A stretch of DNA of 64,000 bases from Crotalaria pallida. Lineage: Eukaryota; Streptophyta; Magnoliopsida; Fabales; Fabaceae. Below are positions 11,867 to 24,004 of this stretch, piece after piece. Numbering within the stretch: position 1 is the stretch's first letter; every line of letters begins with the position of its first letter. A program made the translations under genes and the position numbers. The notes below the pieces were generated by a model that had not been told where the DNA came from, did not search any database, and worked only from the letters and a program-made list of their open reading frames with translations. The stretch lies in assembly GCA_037953625.1 (NCBI GenBank), contig CM075656.1:63011001-63075000 (forward strand), written 5' to 3'.

Positions 11867-13376
11867 CGAAGGGACGTAGAGGGTGTACCATGAGTCCTTG
11901 GAGGTTCTAACAAGTGTAGAATGGTTAAGAGAGTATTCTAAAGGCAAAGAATGGTCTACGAATGTGTATTAGGACTTATAAGAACCATTAGAATGATCCT
12001 AAACATTGCTTGGTACCCCAAGGGACGTAGAGGGTGTAACATGAGTCCTTGGAGGTTCTAACAAGTGTAGAATGGTTAGGAGAGTATTCTAAAGGCTTAG
12101 AATGGTCTAGGAATGTGTATTAGGACATATAAGAACATTTAGAATGATCCTAAACATTGCTTGGTACCCCAAGGGACGTAGAGGGTGTAGCATGAGTCGT
12201 TGGAGGTTCTAACAAGTGTAGAATGGTTAAGAGAGTATTCTAAAGGCTTAGAATGGTCTAGGAATGTGTATTAGGACTTATAAGAACCATTAGAATGATC
12301 CTAAACATTGCTTGGTACCCCAAGGGACGTAGAGGGTGTAACATGAGTCCTTGGAGGTTCTAACAAGTGTAGAATGGTTAGGAGAGTATTCTAAAGGCTT
12401 AGAATGGTCTAGGAATGTGTATTAGGACATATAAGAACATTTAGAATGATCCTAAACATTGCTTGGTACCCCAAGGGACATAGTGGGTGTAGCATGAGTC
12501 CTTGGAGGTTCTAACAAGTGTAGAATGGTTAAGAGAGTATTATAAAGGCTTAGAATGGTCTAGGAATGTGTATTAGGACTTATAAGAACCATTAGAATGA
12601 TCCTAAACATTGCTTGGTACCCGAAGGGACATAGAGGGTGTAGCATGAGTCCTTGGAGGTTCTAACAAGTGTAGAATTGTTAAGAGAGTATTCTAAAGGC
12701 TTAGAATGGTCTAGGAATGTGTATTAGGACTTATAAGAACCATTAGAATGATCCTAAACATTGCTTGGTAACCGAAGGGACGTAAAGGGTGTAGCATGAG
12801 TCCTTGGAGGTTCTAACAAGTGTAGAATGGTTAAGAAAGTAATCTAAAGGCTTAGAATGGTCTAGGAATGTGTATTAGGACTTATAAGAACCATTAGAAT
12901 GATCCTAAACATTGCTTGGTACCCCAAGGGACGTAGAGGGTGTAGAATGAGTCCTTGGAGGTTCTAACAAGTGTAGAATGGTTAAGAGAGTAATCTAAAG
13001 GCTTAGAATGGTCTAGGAATGTGTATTAGGACTTATAAGAACCATTAGAATGATCCTAAACATTGCTTGGTACCCGAAGGGACATAGAGGGTGTAGCATT
13101 AGTCCTTGGAGGTTCTAACAAGTGCAGAATGGTTAAGAGAGTATTCTAAAGGCTTAGAATGGTCTAGGAATGTGTATTAGGACTTATAAGAACCATTAGA
13201 ATGATCCTAAACATTGCTTGGTACCCGAAGGGACGTAGAGGGTGTAGCATGAGTCCTTGGAGGTTCTAACAAGTGTAGAATGGTTAAGAAAGTAATCTAA
13301 AGGCTTAGAATGGTCTAGGAATGTGTATTAGGACTTATAAGAACCATTAGAATGATCCTAAACATTGCTTGGTACC
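11686..13376. repeat. 11-mer derivative of the 12-mer HOR, copy 4 (1691 bp)
   Basis: The first ten units match copy 3, including GGTAAC at 12767-12772. The TAACAAGAG and ACATAGTGG/TAATC units are then replaced by one AAGAAAGTAATC unit (13226). A private change GTGCAGAATGG is visible near 13122. Confidence 0.9.
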
Positions 13377-13557
13377 CGAAGGGACGTAGAGGGTGTAGCA
13401 TGAGTCCTTGGAGGTACTAACAAGTGTAGAATGGTTAAGAGAGTAATCTAAAGGCTTAGAATGGTTAGGAGAGTATTCTAAAGGCTTAGAATGGTCTAGG
13501 AATGTGTATTAGGACATATAAGAACATTTAGAATGATCCTAAACATTGCTTGGTACC
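13377..13557. repeat. 181-bp monomer, class 1 (first unit of the diverged 11-mer)
   Basis: It lies 1691 bp from the previous one, because two units are merged into one in copy 4. Confidence 0.9.
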
Positions 13558-15067
13558 CGAAGGGACGTAGAGGGTGTACCATGAGTCCTTGGAGGTTCTA
13601 ACAAGTGTAGAATGGGTAAGAGAGTATTCTAAAGGTAAAGAATGGTCTACGAATGTGTATTAGGACTTATAAGAACCATTAGAATGATCCTAAACATTGC
13701 TTGGTACCCCAAGGGACGTAGAGGGTGTAACATGAGTCCTTGGAGGTTCTAACAAGTGTAGAATGGTTAGGAGAGTATTCTAAAGGCTTAGAATGGTCTA
13801 GGAATGTGTATTAGGACATATAAGAACATTTAGAATGATCCTAAACATTGCTTGGTACCCCAAGGGACGTAGAGGGTGTAGCATGAGTCGTTGGAGGTTC
13901 TAACAAGTGTAGAATGGTTAAGAGAGTATTCTAAAGGCTTAGAATGGTCTAGGAATGTGTATTAGGACTTATAAGAACCATTAGAATGATCCTAAACATT
14001 GCTTGGTACCCCAAGGGACGTAGAGGGTGTAACATGAGTCCTTGGAGGTTCTAACAAGTGTAGAATGGTTAGGAGAGTATTCTAAAGGCTTAGAATGGTC
14101 TAGGAATGTGTATTAGGACATATAAGAACATTTAGAATGATCCTAAACATTGCTTGGTACCCCAAGGGACGTAGAGGGTGTAGCATGAGTCCTTGGAGGT
14201 TCTAACAAGTGTAGAATGGTTAAGAGAGTATTCTAAAGGCTTAGAATGGTCTAGGAATGTGTATTTGGACTTATAAGAACCATTAGAATGATCCTAAACA
14301 TTGCTTGGTACCCGAAGGGACATAGAGGGTGTAGCATGAGTCCTTGGAGGTTCTAACAAGTGTAGAATGGTTAAGAGAGTATTCTAAAGGCTTAGAATGG
14401 TCTAGGAATGTGTATTAGGACTTATAAGAACCATTAGAATGATCCTAAACATTGCTTGGTACCCGAAGGGACGTAAAGGGTGTAGCATGAGTCCTTGGAG
14501 GTTCTAACAAGTGTAGAATGGTTAAGAAAGTAATCTAAAGGCTTAGAATGGTCTAGGAATGTGTATTAGGAATTATAAGAACCATTAGAATGATCCTAAA
14601 CATTGCTTGGTACCGCAAGGGACGTAGAGGGTGTAGAATGAGTCCTTGGAGGTTCTAACAAGTGTAGAATGGTTAAGAGAGTAATCTAAAGGCTTAGAAT
14701 GGTCTAGGAATGTGTATTAGGACTTATAAGAACCATTAGAATGATCCTAAACATTGCTTGGTACCCGAAGGGACATAGAGGGTGTAGCATGAGTCCTTGG
14801 AGGTTCTAACAAGTGTAGAATGGTTAAGAGAGTATTCTAAAGGCTTAGAATGGTCTAGGAATGTGTATTAGGACTTATAAGAACCATTAGAATGATCCTA
14901 AACATTGCTTGGTACCCGAAGGGACGTAGAGGGTGTAGCATGAGTCCTTGGAGGTTCTAACAAGTGTAGAATGGTTAAGAAAGTAATCTAAAGGCTTAGA
15001 ATGGTCTAGGAATGTGTATTAGGACTTATAAGAACCATTAGAATGATCCTAAACATTGCTTGGTACC
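13377..15067. repeat. Diverged 11-mer HOR copy (1691 bp)
   Basis: The unit order follows copy 4, but several marker states are reverted: no TATTATAAAGG, no GAATTG and no GCATTAG. Private variants include GGGTAAG and GGTAAAG in the TACCAT unit (13558), GTATTTGG (near 14262), a GAATTATAAG tail (14464) and a GCAAGG head (14615). It looks like an older relative of the 12-mer. Confidence 0.87.
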
Positions 15068-15248
15068 CGAAGGGACGTAGAGGGTGTAGCATGAGTCCTT
15101 GGAGGTACTAACAAGTGTAGAATGGTTAAGAGAGTAATCTAAAGGCTTAGAATGGTTAGGAGAGTATTCTAAAGGCTTAGAATGGTCTAGGAATGTGTAT
15201 TAGGACATATAAGAACATTTAGAATGATCCTAAACATTGCTTGGTAGC
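15068..15248. repeat. 181-bp monomer, class 1, ending in GGTAGC
   Basis: Class 1 markers are present. The terminal KpnI site is changed to GGTAGC (15243-15248), as in the 20805 unit. Confidence 0.9.
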
Positions 15249-15852
15249 CGAAGGGACGTAGAGGGTGTACCATGAGTCCTTGGAGGTTCTAACAAGTGTA
15301 GAATGGTTAAGAGAGTATTCTAAAGGCAAAGAATGGTCTACGAATGTGTATTAGGACTTATAAGAACCATTAGAATGATCCTAAACATTGCTTGGTACCC
15401 GAAGGGACGTAGAGGGTGTAGAATGAGTCCTTGGAGGTTCTAACAAGTGTAGAATGGTTAAGAGAGTAATCTAAAGGCTTAGAATGGTCTAGGAATGTGT
15501 GTTAGGACTTATAAGAACCATTAGAATGATCCTAAACATTGCTTGGTACCCGAAGGGACATAGAGGGTGTAGCATGAGTCCTTGGAGGTTCTAACAAGTG
15601 TAGAATGGTTAAGAGAGTATTCTAAAGGCTTAGAATGGTCTAGGAATGTGTATTAGGACTTATAAGAACCATTAGAATGATCCTAAACATTGCTTGGTAC
15701 CCGAAGGGACGTAGAGGGTGTAGCATGAGTCCTTGGAGGTTCTAACAAGTGTAGAATGGTTAAGAAAGTAATCTAAAGGCTTAGAATGGTCTAGGAATGT
15801 GTATTAGGACTTATAAGAACCATTAGAATGATCCTAAACATTGCTTGGTACC
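15068..15852. repeat. Five monomers linking HOR domains
   Basis: A class 1 181-bp unit (15068) ends in GGTAGC rather than GGTACC. It is followed by TACCAT/CAAAG (15249), TAGAAT with GTGTTAGG (15400), ACATAG (15551) and AAGAAAG (15702). Confidence 0.85.
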
Positions 15853-16033
15853 CTAAGGGACGTAGAGGGTGTAGCATGAGCCCTTGGAGGTTCTAACAAG
15901 TGTAGAATGGTTAAGAGAGTAATCTAAAGGCTTAGAATGGTTAAGAGAGTATTCTAAAGGCTTAGAATGGTCTAGGAATGTGTATTAGGACTTATAAGAA
16001 CCATTAGAATGATCCTAAACATTGCATGGTACC
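15853..16033. repeat. 181-bp monomer, class 2
   Basis: CTAAG head with the CCCTT variant and a T1 tail. It is the 13,558-bp-distant partner of the 2295 unit. Confidence 0.88.
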
Positions 16034-17392
16034 CCAAGGGACGTAGAGGGTGTACCATGAGTCCTTGGAGGTTCTAACAAGTGTAGAATGGTTAAGAGAG
16101 TATTCTAAAGGCAAAGAATGGTCTACGAATGTGTATTAGGACTTATAAGAACCATTAGAATGATCATAAACATTGCTTGGTACCCCAAGGGACGTAGAGG
16201 GCATAACATGAGTCCTTGGAGGTTCTAACAAGTGTAGAATGGTTAGGAGAGTATTCTAAAGGCTTAGAATGGTCTAGGAATGTGTATTAGGACTTATAAG
16301 AACCATTAGAATGATCCTAAACATTGCTTGGTACCCGAAGGGACGTAGAGGGTGTAGCATGAGTCCTTGGAGGTTCTAACAAGTGTAGAATGGTTAAGAG
16401 AGTAATCTAAAGGCTTAGAATGGTCTAGGAATGTGTATTAGGACTTATAAGAACCATTAGAATGATCCTAAACATTGCTTGGTACCCGAAGGGACATAGA
16501 GGGTGTAGCATGAGTCCTTGGAGGTTCTAACAAGTGTAGAATGGTTAAGAAAGTAATCTAAAGGCTTAGAATGGTCTAGGAATGTGTATTAGGACTTATA
16601 AGAACCATTAGAATGATCCTAAACATTGCTTGGTACCCCAAGGGACGTAGAGGGTGTAACATGAGTCCTTGGAGGTTCTAACAAGTGTAGAATGGTTAGG
16701 AGAGTATTCTAAAGGCTTAGAATGGTCTAGGAATGTGTATTAGGACATATAAGAACATTTAGAATGATCCTAAACATTGCTTGGTACCCCAAGGGACGTA
16801 GAGGGTGTAGCATGAGTCCTTGGAGGTTCTAACAAGTGTAGAATGGTTAAGAGAGTATTCTAAAGGCTTAGAATGGTCTAGGAATGTGTATTAGGACTTA
16901 TAAGAACATTTAGAATGATCCTAAACATTGCTTGGTACCCCAAGGGACGTAGAGGGTGTAGCATGAGTCGTTGGAGGTTCTAACAAGTGTAGAATGGTTA
17001 AGAGAGTATTCTAAAGGCTTAGAATGGTCTAGGAATGTGTATTAGGACTTATAAGAACCATTAGAATGATCCTAAACATTGCTTGGTACCCCAAGGGACG
17101 TAGAGGGTGTAACATGAGTCCTTGGAGGTTCTAACAAGTGTAGAATGGTTAGGAGAGTATTCTAAAGGCTTAGAATGGTCTAGGAATGTGTATTAGGACA
17201 TATAATAACATTTAGAATGATCCTAAACATTGCTTGGTACCCCAAGGGACGTAGAGGGTGTAGCATGAGTCGTTGGAGGTTCTAACAAGTGTAGAATGGT
17301 TAAGAGAGTATTCTAAAGGCTTAGAATGGTCTAGGAATGTGTATTAGGACTTATAAGAACCATTAGAATGATCCTAAACATTGCGTGGTACC

Positions 17393-17754
17393 AGAAGGGA
17401 CGTAGAGGGTGTAGCATGAGTCCTTGGAGGTTCTAACAAGTGTAGAATGGTTAAGAGAGTAATCTAAAGGCTTAGAATGGTTAAGAGAGTATTCTAAAGG
17501 CTTAGAATGGTCTAGGAATGTGTATTAGGACTTATAAGAACCATTAGAATGATCCTAAACATTGCTTGGTACCCTAAGGGACGTAGAGGGTGTAGCATGA
17601 GTCCTTGGAGGTTCTAACAAGTGTAGAATGGTTAAGAGAGTAATCTAAAGGCTTAGAATGGTTAAGAGAGTATTCTAAAGGCTTAGAATGGTCTAGGAAT
17701 GTGTATTAGGACTTATAAGAACCATTAGAATGATCCTAAACATTGCATGGTACC
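17393..17754. repeat. Two adjacent class 2 181-bp monomers
   Basis: These are the only back-to-back 181-bp units in the window (17393-17573 and 17574-17754). Both read AAGAGAGTAATC then AAGAGAGTATTC with T1 tails. At the matching place in the 2295-3985 block the first of the two is an ordinary 151-bp AAGAAAG unit. The +30 state therefore spread locally by duplication or conversion. Confidence 0.87.
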
Positions 17755-18207
17755 CCAAGGGACGTAGAGGATGTACCATGAGTCCTTGGAGGTTCTAACA
17801 AGTGTAGAATGGTTAAGAGAGTATTCTAAAGGCAAAGAATGGTCTACGAATGTGTATTAGGACTTATAAGAACCATTAGAATGATCATAAACATTGCTTG
17901 GTACCCCAAGGGACGTAGAGGGTGTAACATGAGTCCTTGGAGGTTCTAACAAGTGTAGAATGGTTAGGAGAGTATTCTAAAGGCTTAGAATGGTCTAGGA
18001 ATGTGTATTAGGACTTATAAGAACCATTAGAATGATCCTAAACATTGCTTGGTACCCGAAGGGACGTAGAGGGTGTAGCATGAGTCCTTGGAGGTTCTAA
18101 CAAGTGTAGAATGGTTAAGAAAGTAATCTAAAGGCTTAGAATGGTCTAGGAATGTGTATTAGGACTTATAAGAACCATTAGAATGATCCTAAACATTGCT
18201 TGGTACC

Positions 18208-18388
18208 CGAAGGGACGTAGAGGGTGTAGCATGAGTCCTTGGAGGTACTAACAAGTGTAGAATGGTTAAGAGAGTAATCTAAAGGCTTAGAATGGTTAGG
18301 AGAGTATTCTAAAGGCTTAGAATGGTCTAGGAATGTGTATTAGGACATATAAGAACATTTAGAATGATCCTAAACATTGCTTGGTACC
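18208..18388. repeat. 181-bp monomer, class 1
   Basis: The unit carries the GGTACTAAC marker, the TAATC then TATTC module pair and a T2 tail. It is not followed by the usual TACCAT/CAAAG unit, so the HOR context has been lost here. Confidence 0.88.
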
Positions 18389-20804
18389 CCAAGGGACGTA
18401 GAGGGTGTAGCATGAGTCGTTGGAGGTTCTAACAAGTGTAGAATGGTAAAGAGAGTATTCTAAAGGCTTAGAATGGTCTAGGAATGTGTATTAGGACTTA
18501 TAAGAACCATTAGAATGATCCTAAACATTGCTTGGTACCCCAAGGGACGTAGAGGGTGTAGCATGAGTCCTTGGAGGTTCTAACAAGTGTAGAATGGTTA
18601 GGAGAGTATTCTAAAGGCTTAGAATGGTCTAGGAATGTGTATTAGGACATATAAGAACATTTAGAATGATCCTAAACATTGCTTGGTACCCCAAGGGACA
18701 TAGAGGGTGTAGCATGAGTCCTTGGAGGTTCTAACAAGTGTAGAATGGTTAAGAGAGTAATCTAAAGGCTTAGAATGGTCTAGGAATGTGTATTAGGACT
18801 TATAAGAACCATTAGAATGATCCTAAACATTGCTTGGTACCCCAATGGACGTAGAGGGTGTAGCATGAGTCCTTGGAGGTTCTAACAAGTGTAGAATGGT
18901 TAAGAGAGTATTCTAAAGGCTTAGAATTGTCTAGGAATGTGTATTAGGACTTATAAGAACCATTAGAATGATCCTAAACATTGCTTGGTACCCGAAGGGA
19001 CATAGAGGGTGGAGCATGAGTCCTTTGAGGTTCTAACAAGTGTAGAATGGTTAGGAGAGTATTCTAAAGGCTTAGAATGGTCTAGGAATGTGTATTAGGA
19101 CTTATAAGAACCATTAGAATGATCCTAAACATTGCATGGTACCCGAAGGGACGTAGAGGGTGTAGCATAAGTCCTTGGAGGTTCTAACAAGTGTAGAATG
19201 GTTAAGAAAGTAATCTAAAGGTTTAGAATGGTCTAGGAATGTGTATTAGGAATTATAAGAACCATTAGAATGATCCTAAACATTGCTTGGTACCCAAAGG
19301 GACGTAGAGGGTGTAGAATGAGTCCTTGGAGGTTCTAACAAGTGTAGAATGGTTAAGAGAGTAATCTAAAGGCTTAGAATGGTCTAGGAATGTGTATTAG
19401 GACATATAAGAACCATTAGAATGATCCTAAACATTGCATGGTACCCCAAGGGACGTAGAGGGTGTACCATGAGTCCTTGGAGGTTCTAACAAGTGTAGAA
19501 TGGTTAAGAGAGTATTCTAAAGGCAAAGAATGGTCTACGAATGTGTATTAGGACTTATAAGAACCATTAGAATGATCCTAAACATTGCTTGGTACCCCAA
19601 GGGACGTAGAGGGTGTAACATGAGTCCTTGGAGGTTCTAACAAGTGTACAATGGTTAGGAGAGTATTCTAAAGGCTTAGAATGGTCTAGGAATGTGTATT
19701 AGGACATATGAGAACATTTAGAATGATCCTAAACATTGCTTGGTACCCCAAGGGACGTACAGGGTGTAGCATGAGTCGTTGGAGGTTCTAACAAGTGTAG
19801 AATGGTTAAGAGAGTATTCTAAAGGCTTAGAATGGTCTAGGAATGTGTATTAGGACTTATAAGAACCATTAGAATGATCCTAAACATTGCTTGGTACCCG
19901 AAGGGACATAGAGGGTGTAGCATGAGTCCTTGGAGGTTCTAACAAGTGTAGAATGGTTAAGAGAGTATTCTAAAGGCAAAGAATGGTCTACGAATGTGTA
20001 TTAGGACTTATAAGAACCATTAGAATGATCCTAAACATTGCTTGGTACCCCAAGGGACGTAGAGGGTGTAACATGAGTCCTTGGAGGTTCTAACAAGTGT
20101 AGAATGGTTAGGAGAGTATTCTAAAGGCTTAGAATGGTCTAGGAATGTGTATTAGGACATATAAGAACATTTAGAATGATCCTAAACATTGCTTGGTACC
20201 CCAAGGGACGTAGAGGGTGTAGCATGAGTCCTTGGAGGTTCTAACAAGTGTAGAATGGTTAAGAGAGTATTCTAAAGGCTTAGAATGGTCTAGGAATGTG
20301 TATTAGGACTTATAAGAACCATTAGAATGATCCTAAACATTGCTTGGTACCCCAAGGGACGTAGAGGGTGTAGCATGAGTCCTTGGAGGTTCTAACAAGT
20401 GTAGAATGGTTAGGAGAGTATTCTAAAGGCTTAGAATGGTCTAGGAATGTGTATTAGGACTTATAAGAACCATTAGAATGATCCTAAACATTGCTTGGTA
20501 CCCGAAGGGACGTAGAGGGTGTAGCATGAGTCCTTGGAGGTTCTAACAAGTGTAGAATGGTTAAGAAAGTAATCTAAAGGCTTAGAATGGTCTAGGAATG
20601 TGTATTAGGACTTATAAGAACCATTAGAATGATCCTAAACATTGCTTGGTACCCGAAGGGACGTAGAGGGTGTAGCATGAGTCCTTGGAGGTTCTAACAA
20701 GTGTAGAATGGTTAAGAAAGTAATCTAAAGGCTTAGAAGGGTCTAGGAATGTGTATTAGGACTTATAAGAACCATTAGAATGATCCTAAACATTGCTTGG
20801 TACC
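18389..20804. repeat. Mixed, more diverged monomers (16 units)
   Basis: No regular HOR is seen. Private variants accumulate: GGTAAAGAG (18389), CCAATGG head and GAATTGTCTAGG (18842), GTGGAGCAT with TCCTTTGAGG (18993), GCATAAG with GGTTTAG and a GAATTATAAG tail (19144), TACAATGG (19597) and the first ACGTACAGG unit (19748). The unit at 20654 has AGAAGGGTC, shared with 23703. Confidence 0.8.
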
Positions 20805-20985
20805 CGAAGGGACGTAGAGGGTGTAGCATGAGTCCTTGGAGGTACTAACAAGTGTAGAATGGTTAAGAGAGTAATCTAAAGGCTTAGAATGGTTAGGAGA
20901 GTATTCTAAAGGCTTAGAATGGTCTAGGAATGTGTATTAGGACATATAAGAACATTTAGAATGATCCTAAACATTGCTTGGTAGC
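20805..20985. repeat. Last 181-bp monomer in the window, class 1
   Basis: It has the class 1 markers and ends in GGTAGC, the same KpnI-destroying change as the unit at 15068. These two units are therefore close relatives. No 181-bp unit occurs in the remaining 43 kb. Confidence 0.88.
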
Positions 20986-22646
20986 CGAAGGGACGTAGAG
21001 GGTGTACCATGAGTCCTTGGAGGTTCTAACAAGTGTAGAATGGTTAAGAGAGTATTCTAAAGGCAAAGAATGGTCTACGAATGTGTATTAGGACTTATAA
21101 GAACCATTAGAATGATCCTAAACATTGCTTGGTACCCCAAGGGACGTAGAGGGTGTAACATGAGTCCTTGGAGGTTCTAACAAGTGTAGAATGGTTAGGA
21201 GAGTATTCTAAAGGCTTAGAATGGTCTAGGAATGTGTATTAGGACATATAAGAACATTTAGAATGATCCTAAACATTGCTTGGTACCCCAAGGGACGTAG
21301 AGGGTGTAGCATGAGTCGTTGGAGGTTCTAACAAGTGTAGAATGGTTAAGAGAGTATTCTAAAGGCTTAGAATGGTCTAGGAATGTGTATTAGGACTTAT
21401 AAGAACCATTAGAATGATCCTAAACATTGCTTGGTACCCCAAGGGACGTAGAGGGTGTAACATGAGTCCTTGGAGGTTCTAACAAGTGTAGAATGGTTAG
21501 GAGAGTATTCTAAAGGCTTAGAATGGTCTAGGAATGTGTATTAGGACTTATAAGAACCATTAGAATGATCCTAAACATTGCTTGGTACCCCAAGGGACGT
21601 AGAGGGTGTAGCATGAGTCGTTGGAGGTTCTAACAAGTGTAGAATGGTTAAGAGAGTATTCTAAAGGCTTAGAATGGTCTAGGAATGTGTATTAGGACAT
21701 ATAAGAACATTTAGAATGATCCTAAACATTGCTTGGTACCCCAAGGGACGTAGAGGGTGTAGCATGAGTCCTTGGAGGTTCTAACAAGTGTAGAATGGTT
21801 AAGAGAGTATTCTAAAGGCTTAGAATGGTCTAGGAATGTGTATTAGGACTTATAAGAACCATTAGAATGATCCTAAACATTGCTTGGTACCCCAAGGGAC
21901 GTAGAGGGTGTAACATGAGTCCTTGGAGGTTCTAACAAGTGTAGAATGGTTAGGAGAGTATTCTAAAGGCTTAGAATGGTCTAGGAATGTGTATTAGGAC
22001 ATATAAGAACATTTAGAATGATCCTAAACATTGCTTGGTACCCCAAGGGACGTAGAGGGTGTAGCATGAGTCCTTGGAGGTTCTAACAGGTGTAGAATGG
22101 TTAAGAGAGTATTCTAAAGGCTTAGAATGGTCTAGGAATGTGTATTACGACTTATCAGAACCATTAGAATGATCCTAAACATTGCTTGGTACCCGAAGGG
22201 ACGTAGAGGGTGTAGCATGAGTCCTTGGAGGTTCTAACAAGTGTAGAATGGTTAAGAAAGTAATCTAAAGGCAAAGAATGGTCTACGAATGTGTATTAGG
22301 ACATATTAGAACCATTAGAATGATCCTAAACATTGCATGGTACCCCAAGGGACGTAGAGGGTGTACCATGAGTCCTTGGAGGTTCTAACAAGTGTAGAAT
22401 GGTTAAGAGAGTATTCTAAAGGCAAAGAATGGTCTACGAATGTGTATTAGGACTTATAAGAACCATTAGAATGATCCTAAACATTGCTTGGTACCCCAAG
22501 GGACGTAGAGGGTGTAACATGAGTCCTTGGAGGTTCTAACAAGTGTAGAATGGTTAGGAGAGTATTCTAAAGGCTAAGAATGGTCTAGGAATGTGTATTA
22601 GGACATATAAGAACATTTAGAATGATCCTAAACATTGCTTGGTACC
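20986..22646. repeat. 9-mer HOR (1359-bp type): M2-M9 followed by M1-M3
   Basis: The 9-mer is M1 AAGAAAG plus CAAAG with an ACATATTAG tail; M2 TACCAT/CAAAG; M3 TAACAT; M4 TCGTT; M5 TAACAT with T1; M6 TCGTT with T2; M7 TAGCAT; M8 TAACAT; M9 AACAGGTG with TATTACGACTTATCAG. M2-M9 run from 20986 to 22193, and M1-M3 from 22194 to 22646. The order then breaks. Confidence 0.87.
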
Positions 22647-24004
22647 CGAAGGGACGTAGAGGGTGTAGCATGAGTCGTTGGAGGTTCTAACAAGTGTAGA
22701 ATGGTTAAGAGAGTATTCTAAAGGCTTAGAGTGGTCTAGGAATGTGTATTAGGACTTATAAGAACCATTAGAATGATCCTAAACATTGCTTGGTACCCGA
22801 AGGGACGTAGAGGGTGTACCATGAGTCCTTGGAGGTTCTAACAAGTGTAGAATGGTTAGGAGAGTATTCTAAAGGCATAGAATGGTCTAGGAATGTGTAT
22901 TAGGACATATAAGAACATTTAGAATAATCCTAAACATTGCTTGGTACCCCAAGGGACGTAGAGGGTGTAGCATGAGTCCTTGGAGGTTCTAACAAGTGTA
23001 GAATGGTAAAGAGAGTATTCTAAAGGCTTAGAATGGTCTTGGAATGTGTATTAGGATTTATAAGAACCATTAGAATGATCCTAAACATTGCTTGGTACCC
23101 GAAGGGACATAGAGGGTGTAGCATGAGTCCTTGGAGGTTCTAACAAGTGTAGAATGGTTAAGAGAGTATTCTAAAGGCTTAGAATGGTCTAGGAATGTGT
23201 ATTAGGACTTATAAGAACCATTAGAATGATCCTAAACATTGCTTGGTACCCGAAGGGACGTAAAGGGTGTAGCATGAGTCCTTGGAGGTTCTAACAAGTG
23301 TAGAATGGTTAAGAAAGTAATCTAAAGGCTTAGAATGGTCTAGGAATGTGTATTAGGAATTAAAGAACCATTAGAATGATCCTAAACATTGCTTGGTACC
23401 CCAAGGGACGTAGAGGGTGTAGAATGAGTCCTTGGAGGTTCTAACAAGTGTAGAATGGTTAAGAGAGTAATCTAAAGGCTTAGAATGGTCTAGGAATGTG
23501 TATTAGGACTTATAAGAACCATTAGAATGATCCTAAACATTGCTTGGTACCCGAAGGGACATAGAGGGTGTAGCATGAGGCCTTGGAGGTTCTAACAAGT
23601 GTAGAATGGTTAAGAGAGTATTCTAAAGGCTTAGAATGGTCTAGGAATGTGTATTAGGACTTATAAGAACCATTAGAATGATCCTAAACATTGCTTGGTA
23701 CCCGAAGGGACGTAGAGGGTGTAGCATGAGTCCTTGGAGGTTCTAACAAGTGTAGAATGGTTAAGAAAGTAATCTAAAGGCTTAGAAGGGTCTAGGAATG
23801 TGTATTAGGACTTATAAGAACCATTAGAATGATCCTAAACATTGCTTGGTACCCCAAGGGACGTAGAGGGTGTAACATGAGTCCTTGGAGGTTCTAACAA
23901 GTGTAGAATGGTTAGGAGAGTATTCTAAAGGCTTAGAATGGTCTAGGAATGTGTATTAGGACTTATAAGAACCATTAGAATGATCCTAAACATTGCTTGG
24001 TACC
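22647..24004. repeat. Divergent insertion between 9-mer copies (9 units)
   Basis: Units include CGAAG/TCGTT with GAGTGG (22647), TACCAT without CAAAG (22798), GGTAAAGAG with TCTTGG (22949), ACATAG (23100), GTAAAGG with a one-base-deleted tail (23251, 150 bp), TAGAAT (23401), GAGGCC (23552) and AGAAGGGTC (23703). The 23251-23853 run resembles 14464-14765, 19144-19445 and 20654-20804. It is thus imported from the older HOR family to the left. Confidence 0.82.

Larger units (their letters stand above)
15853..18056. repeat. Distant segmental copy of the 2.3-4.5 kb block
   Basis: The block repeats the order seen at 2295-4468: class 2 181-bp unit, TACCAT/CAAAG/CATAAAC, GGGCATAAC, TAATC, ACATAG/AAGAAAG, TAACAT, TAGCAT with a mixed tail, TCGTT, TAACAT, TCGTT. 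Then a 181-bp unit (17393, with a CAGAAGG-like head AGAAGG) replaces the 151-bp AAGAAAG unit, directly followed by another class 2 181-bp unit (17574). GGGCGTAAC in the left copy is GGGCATAAC here, a CpG to CpA change. Confidence 0.87.
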
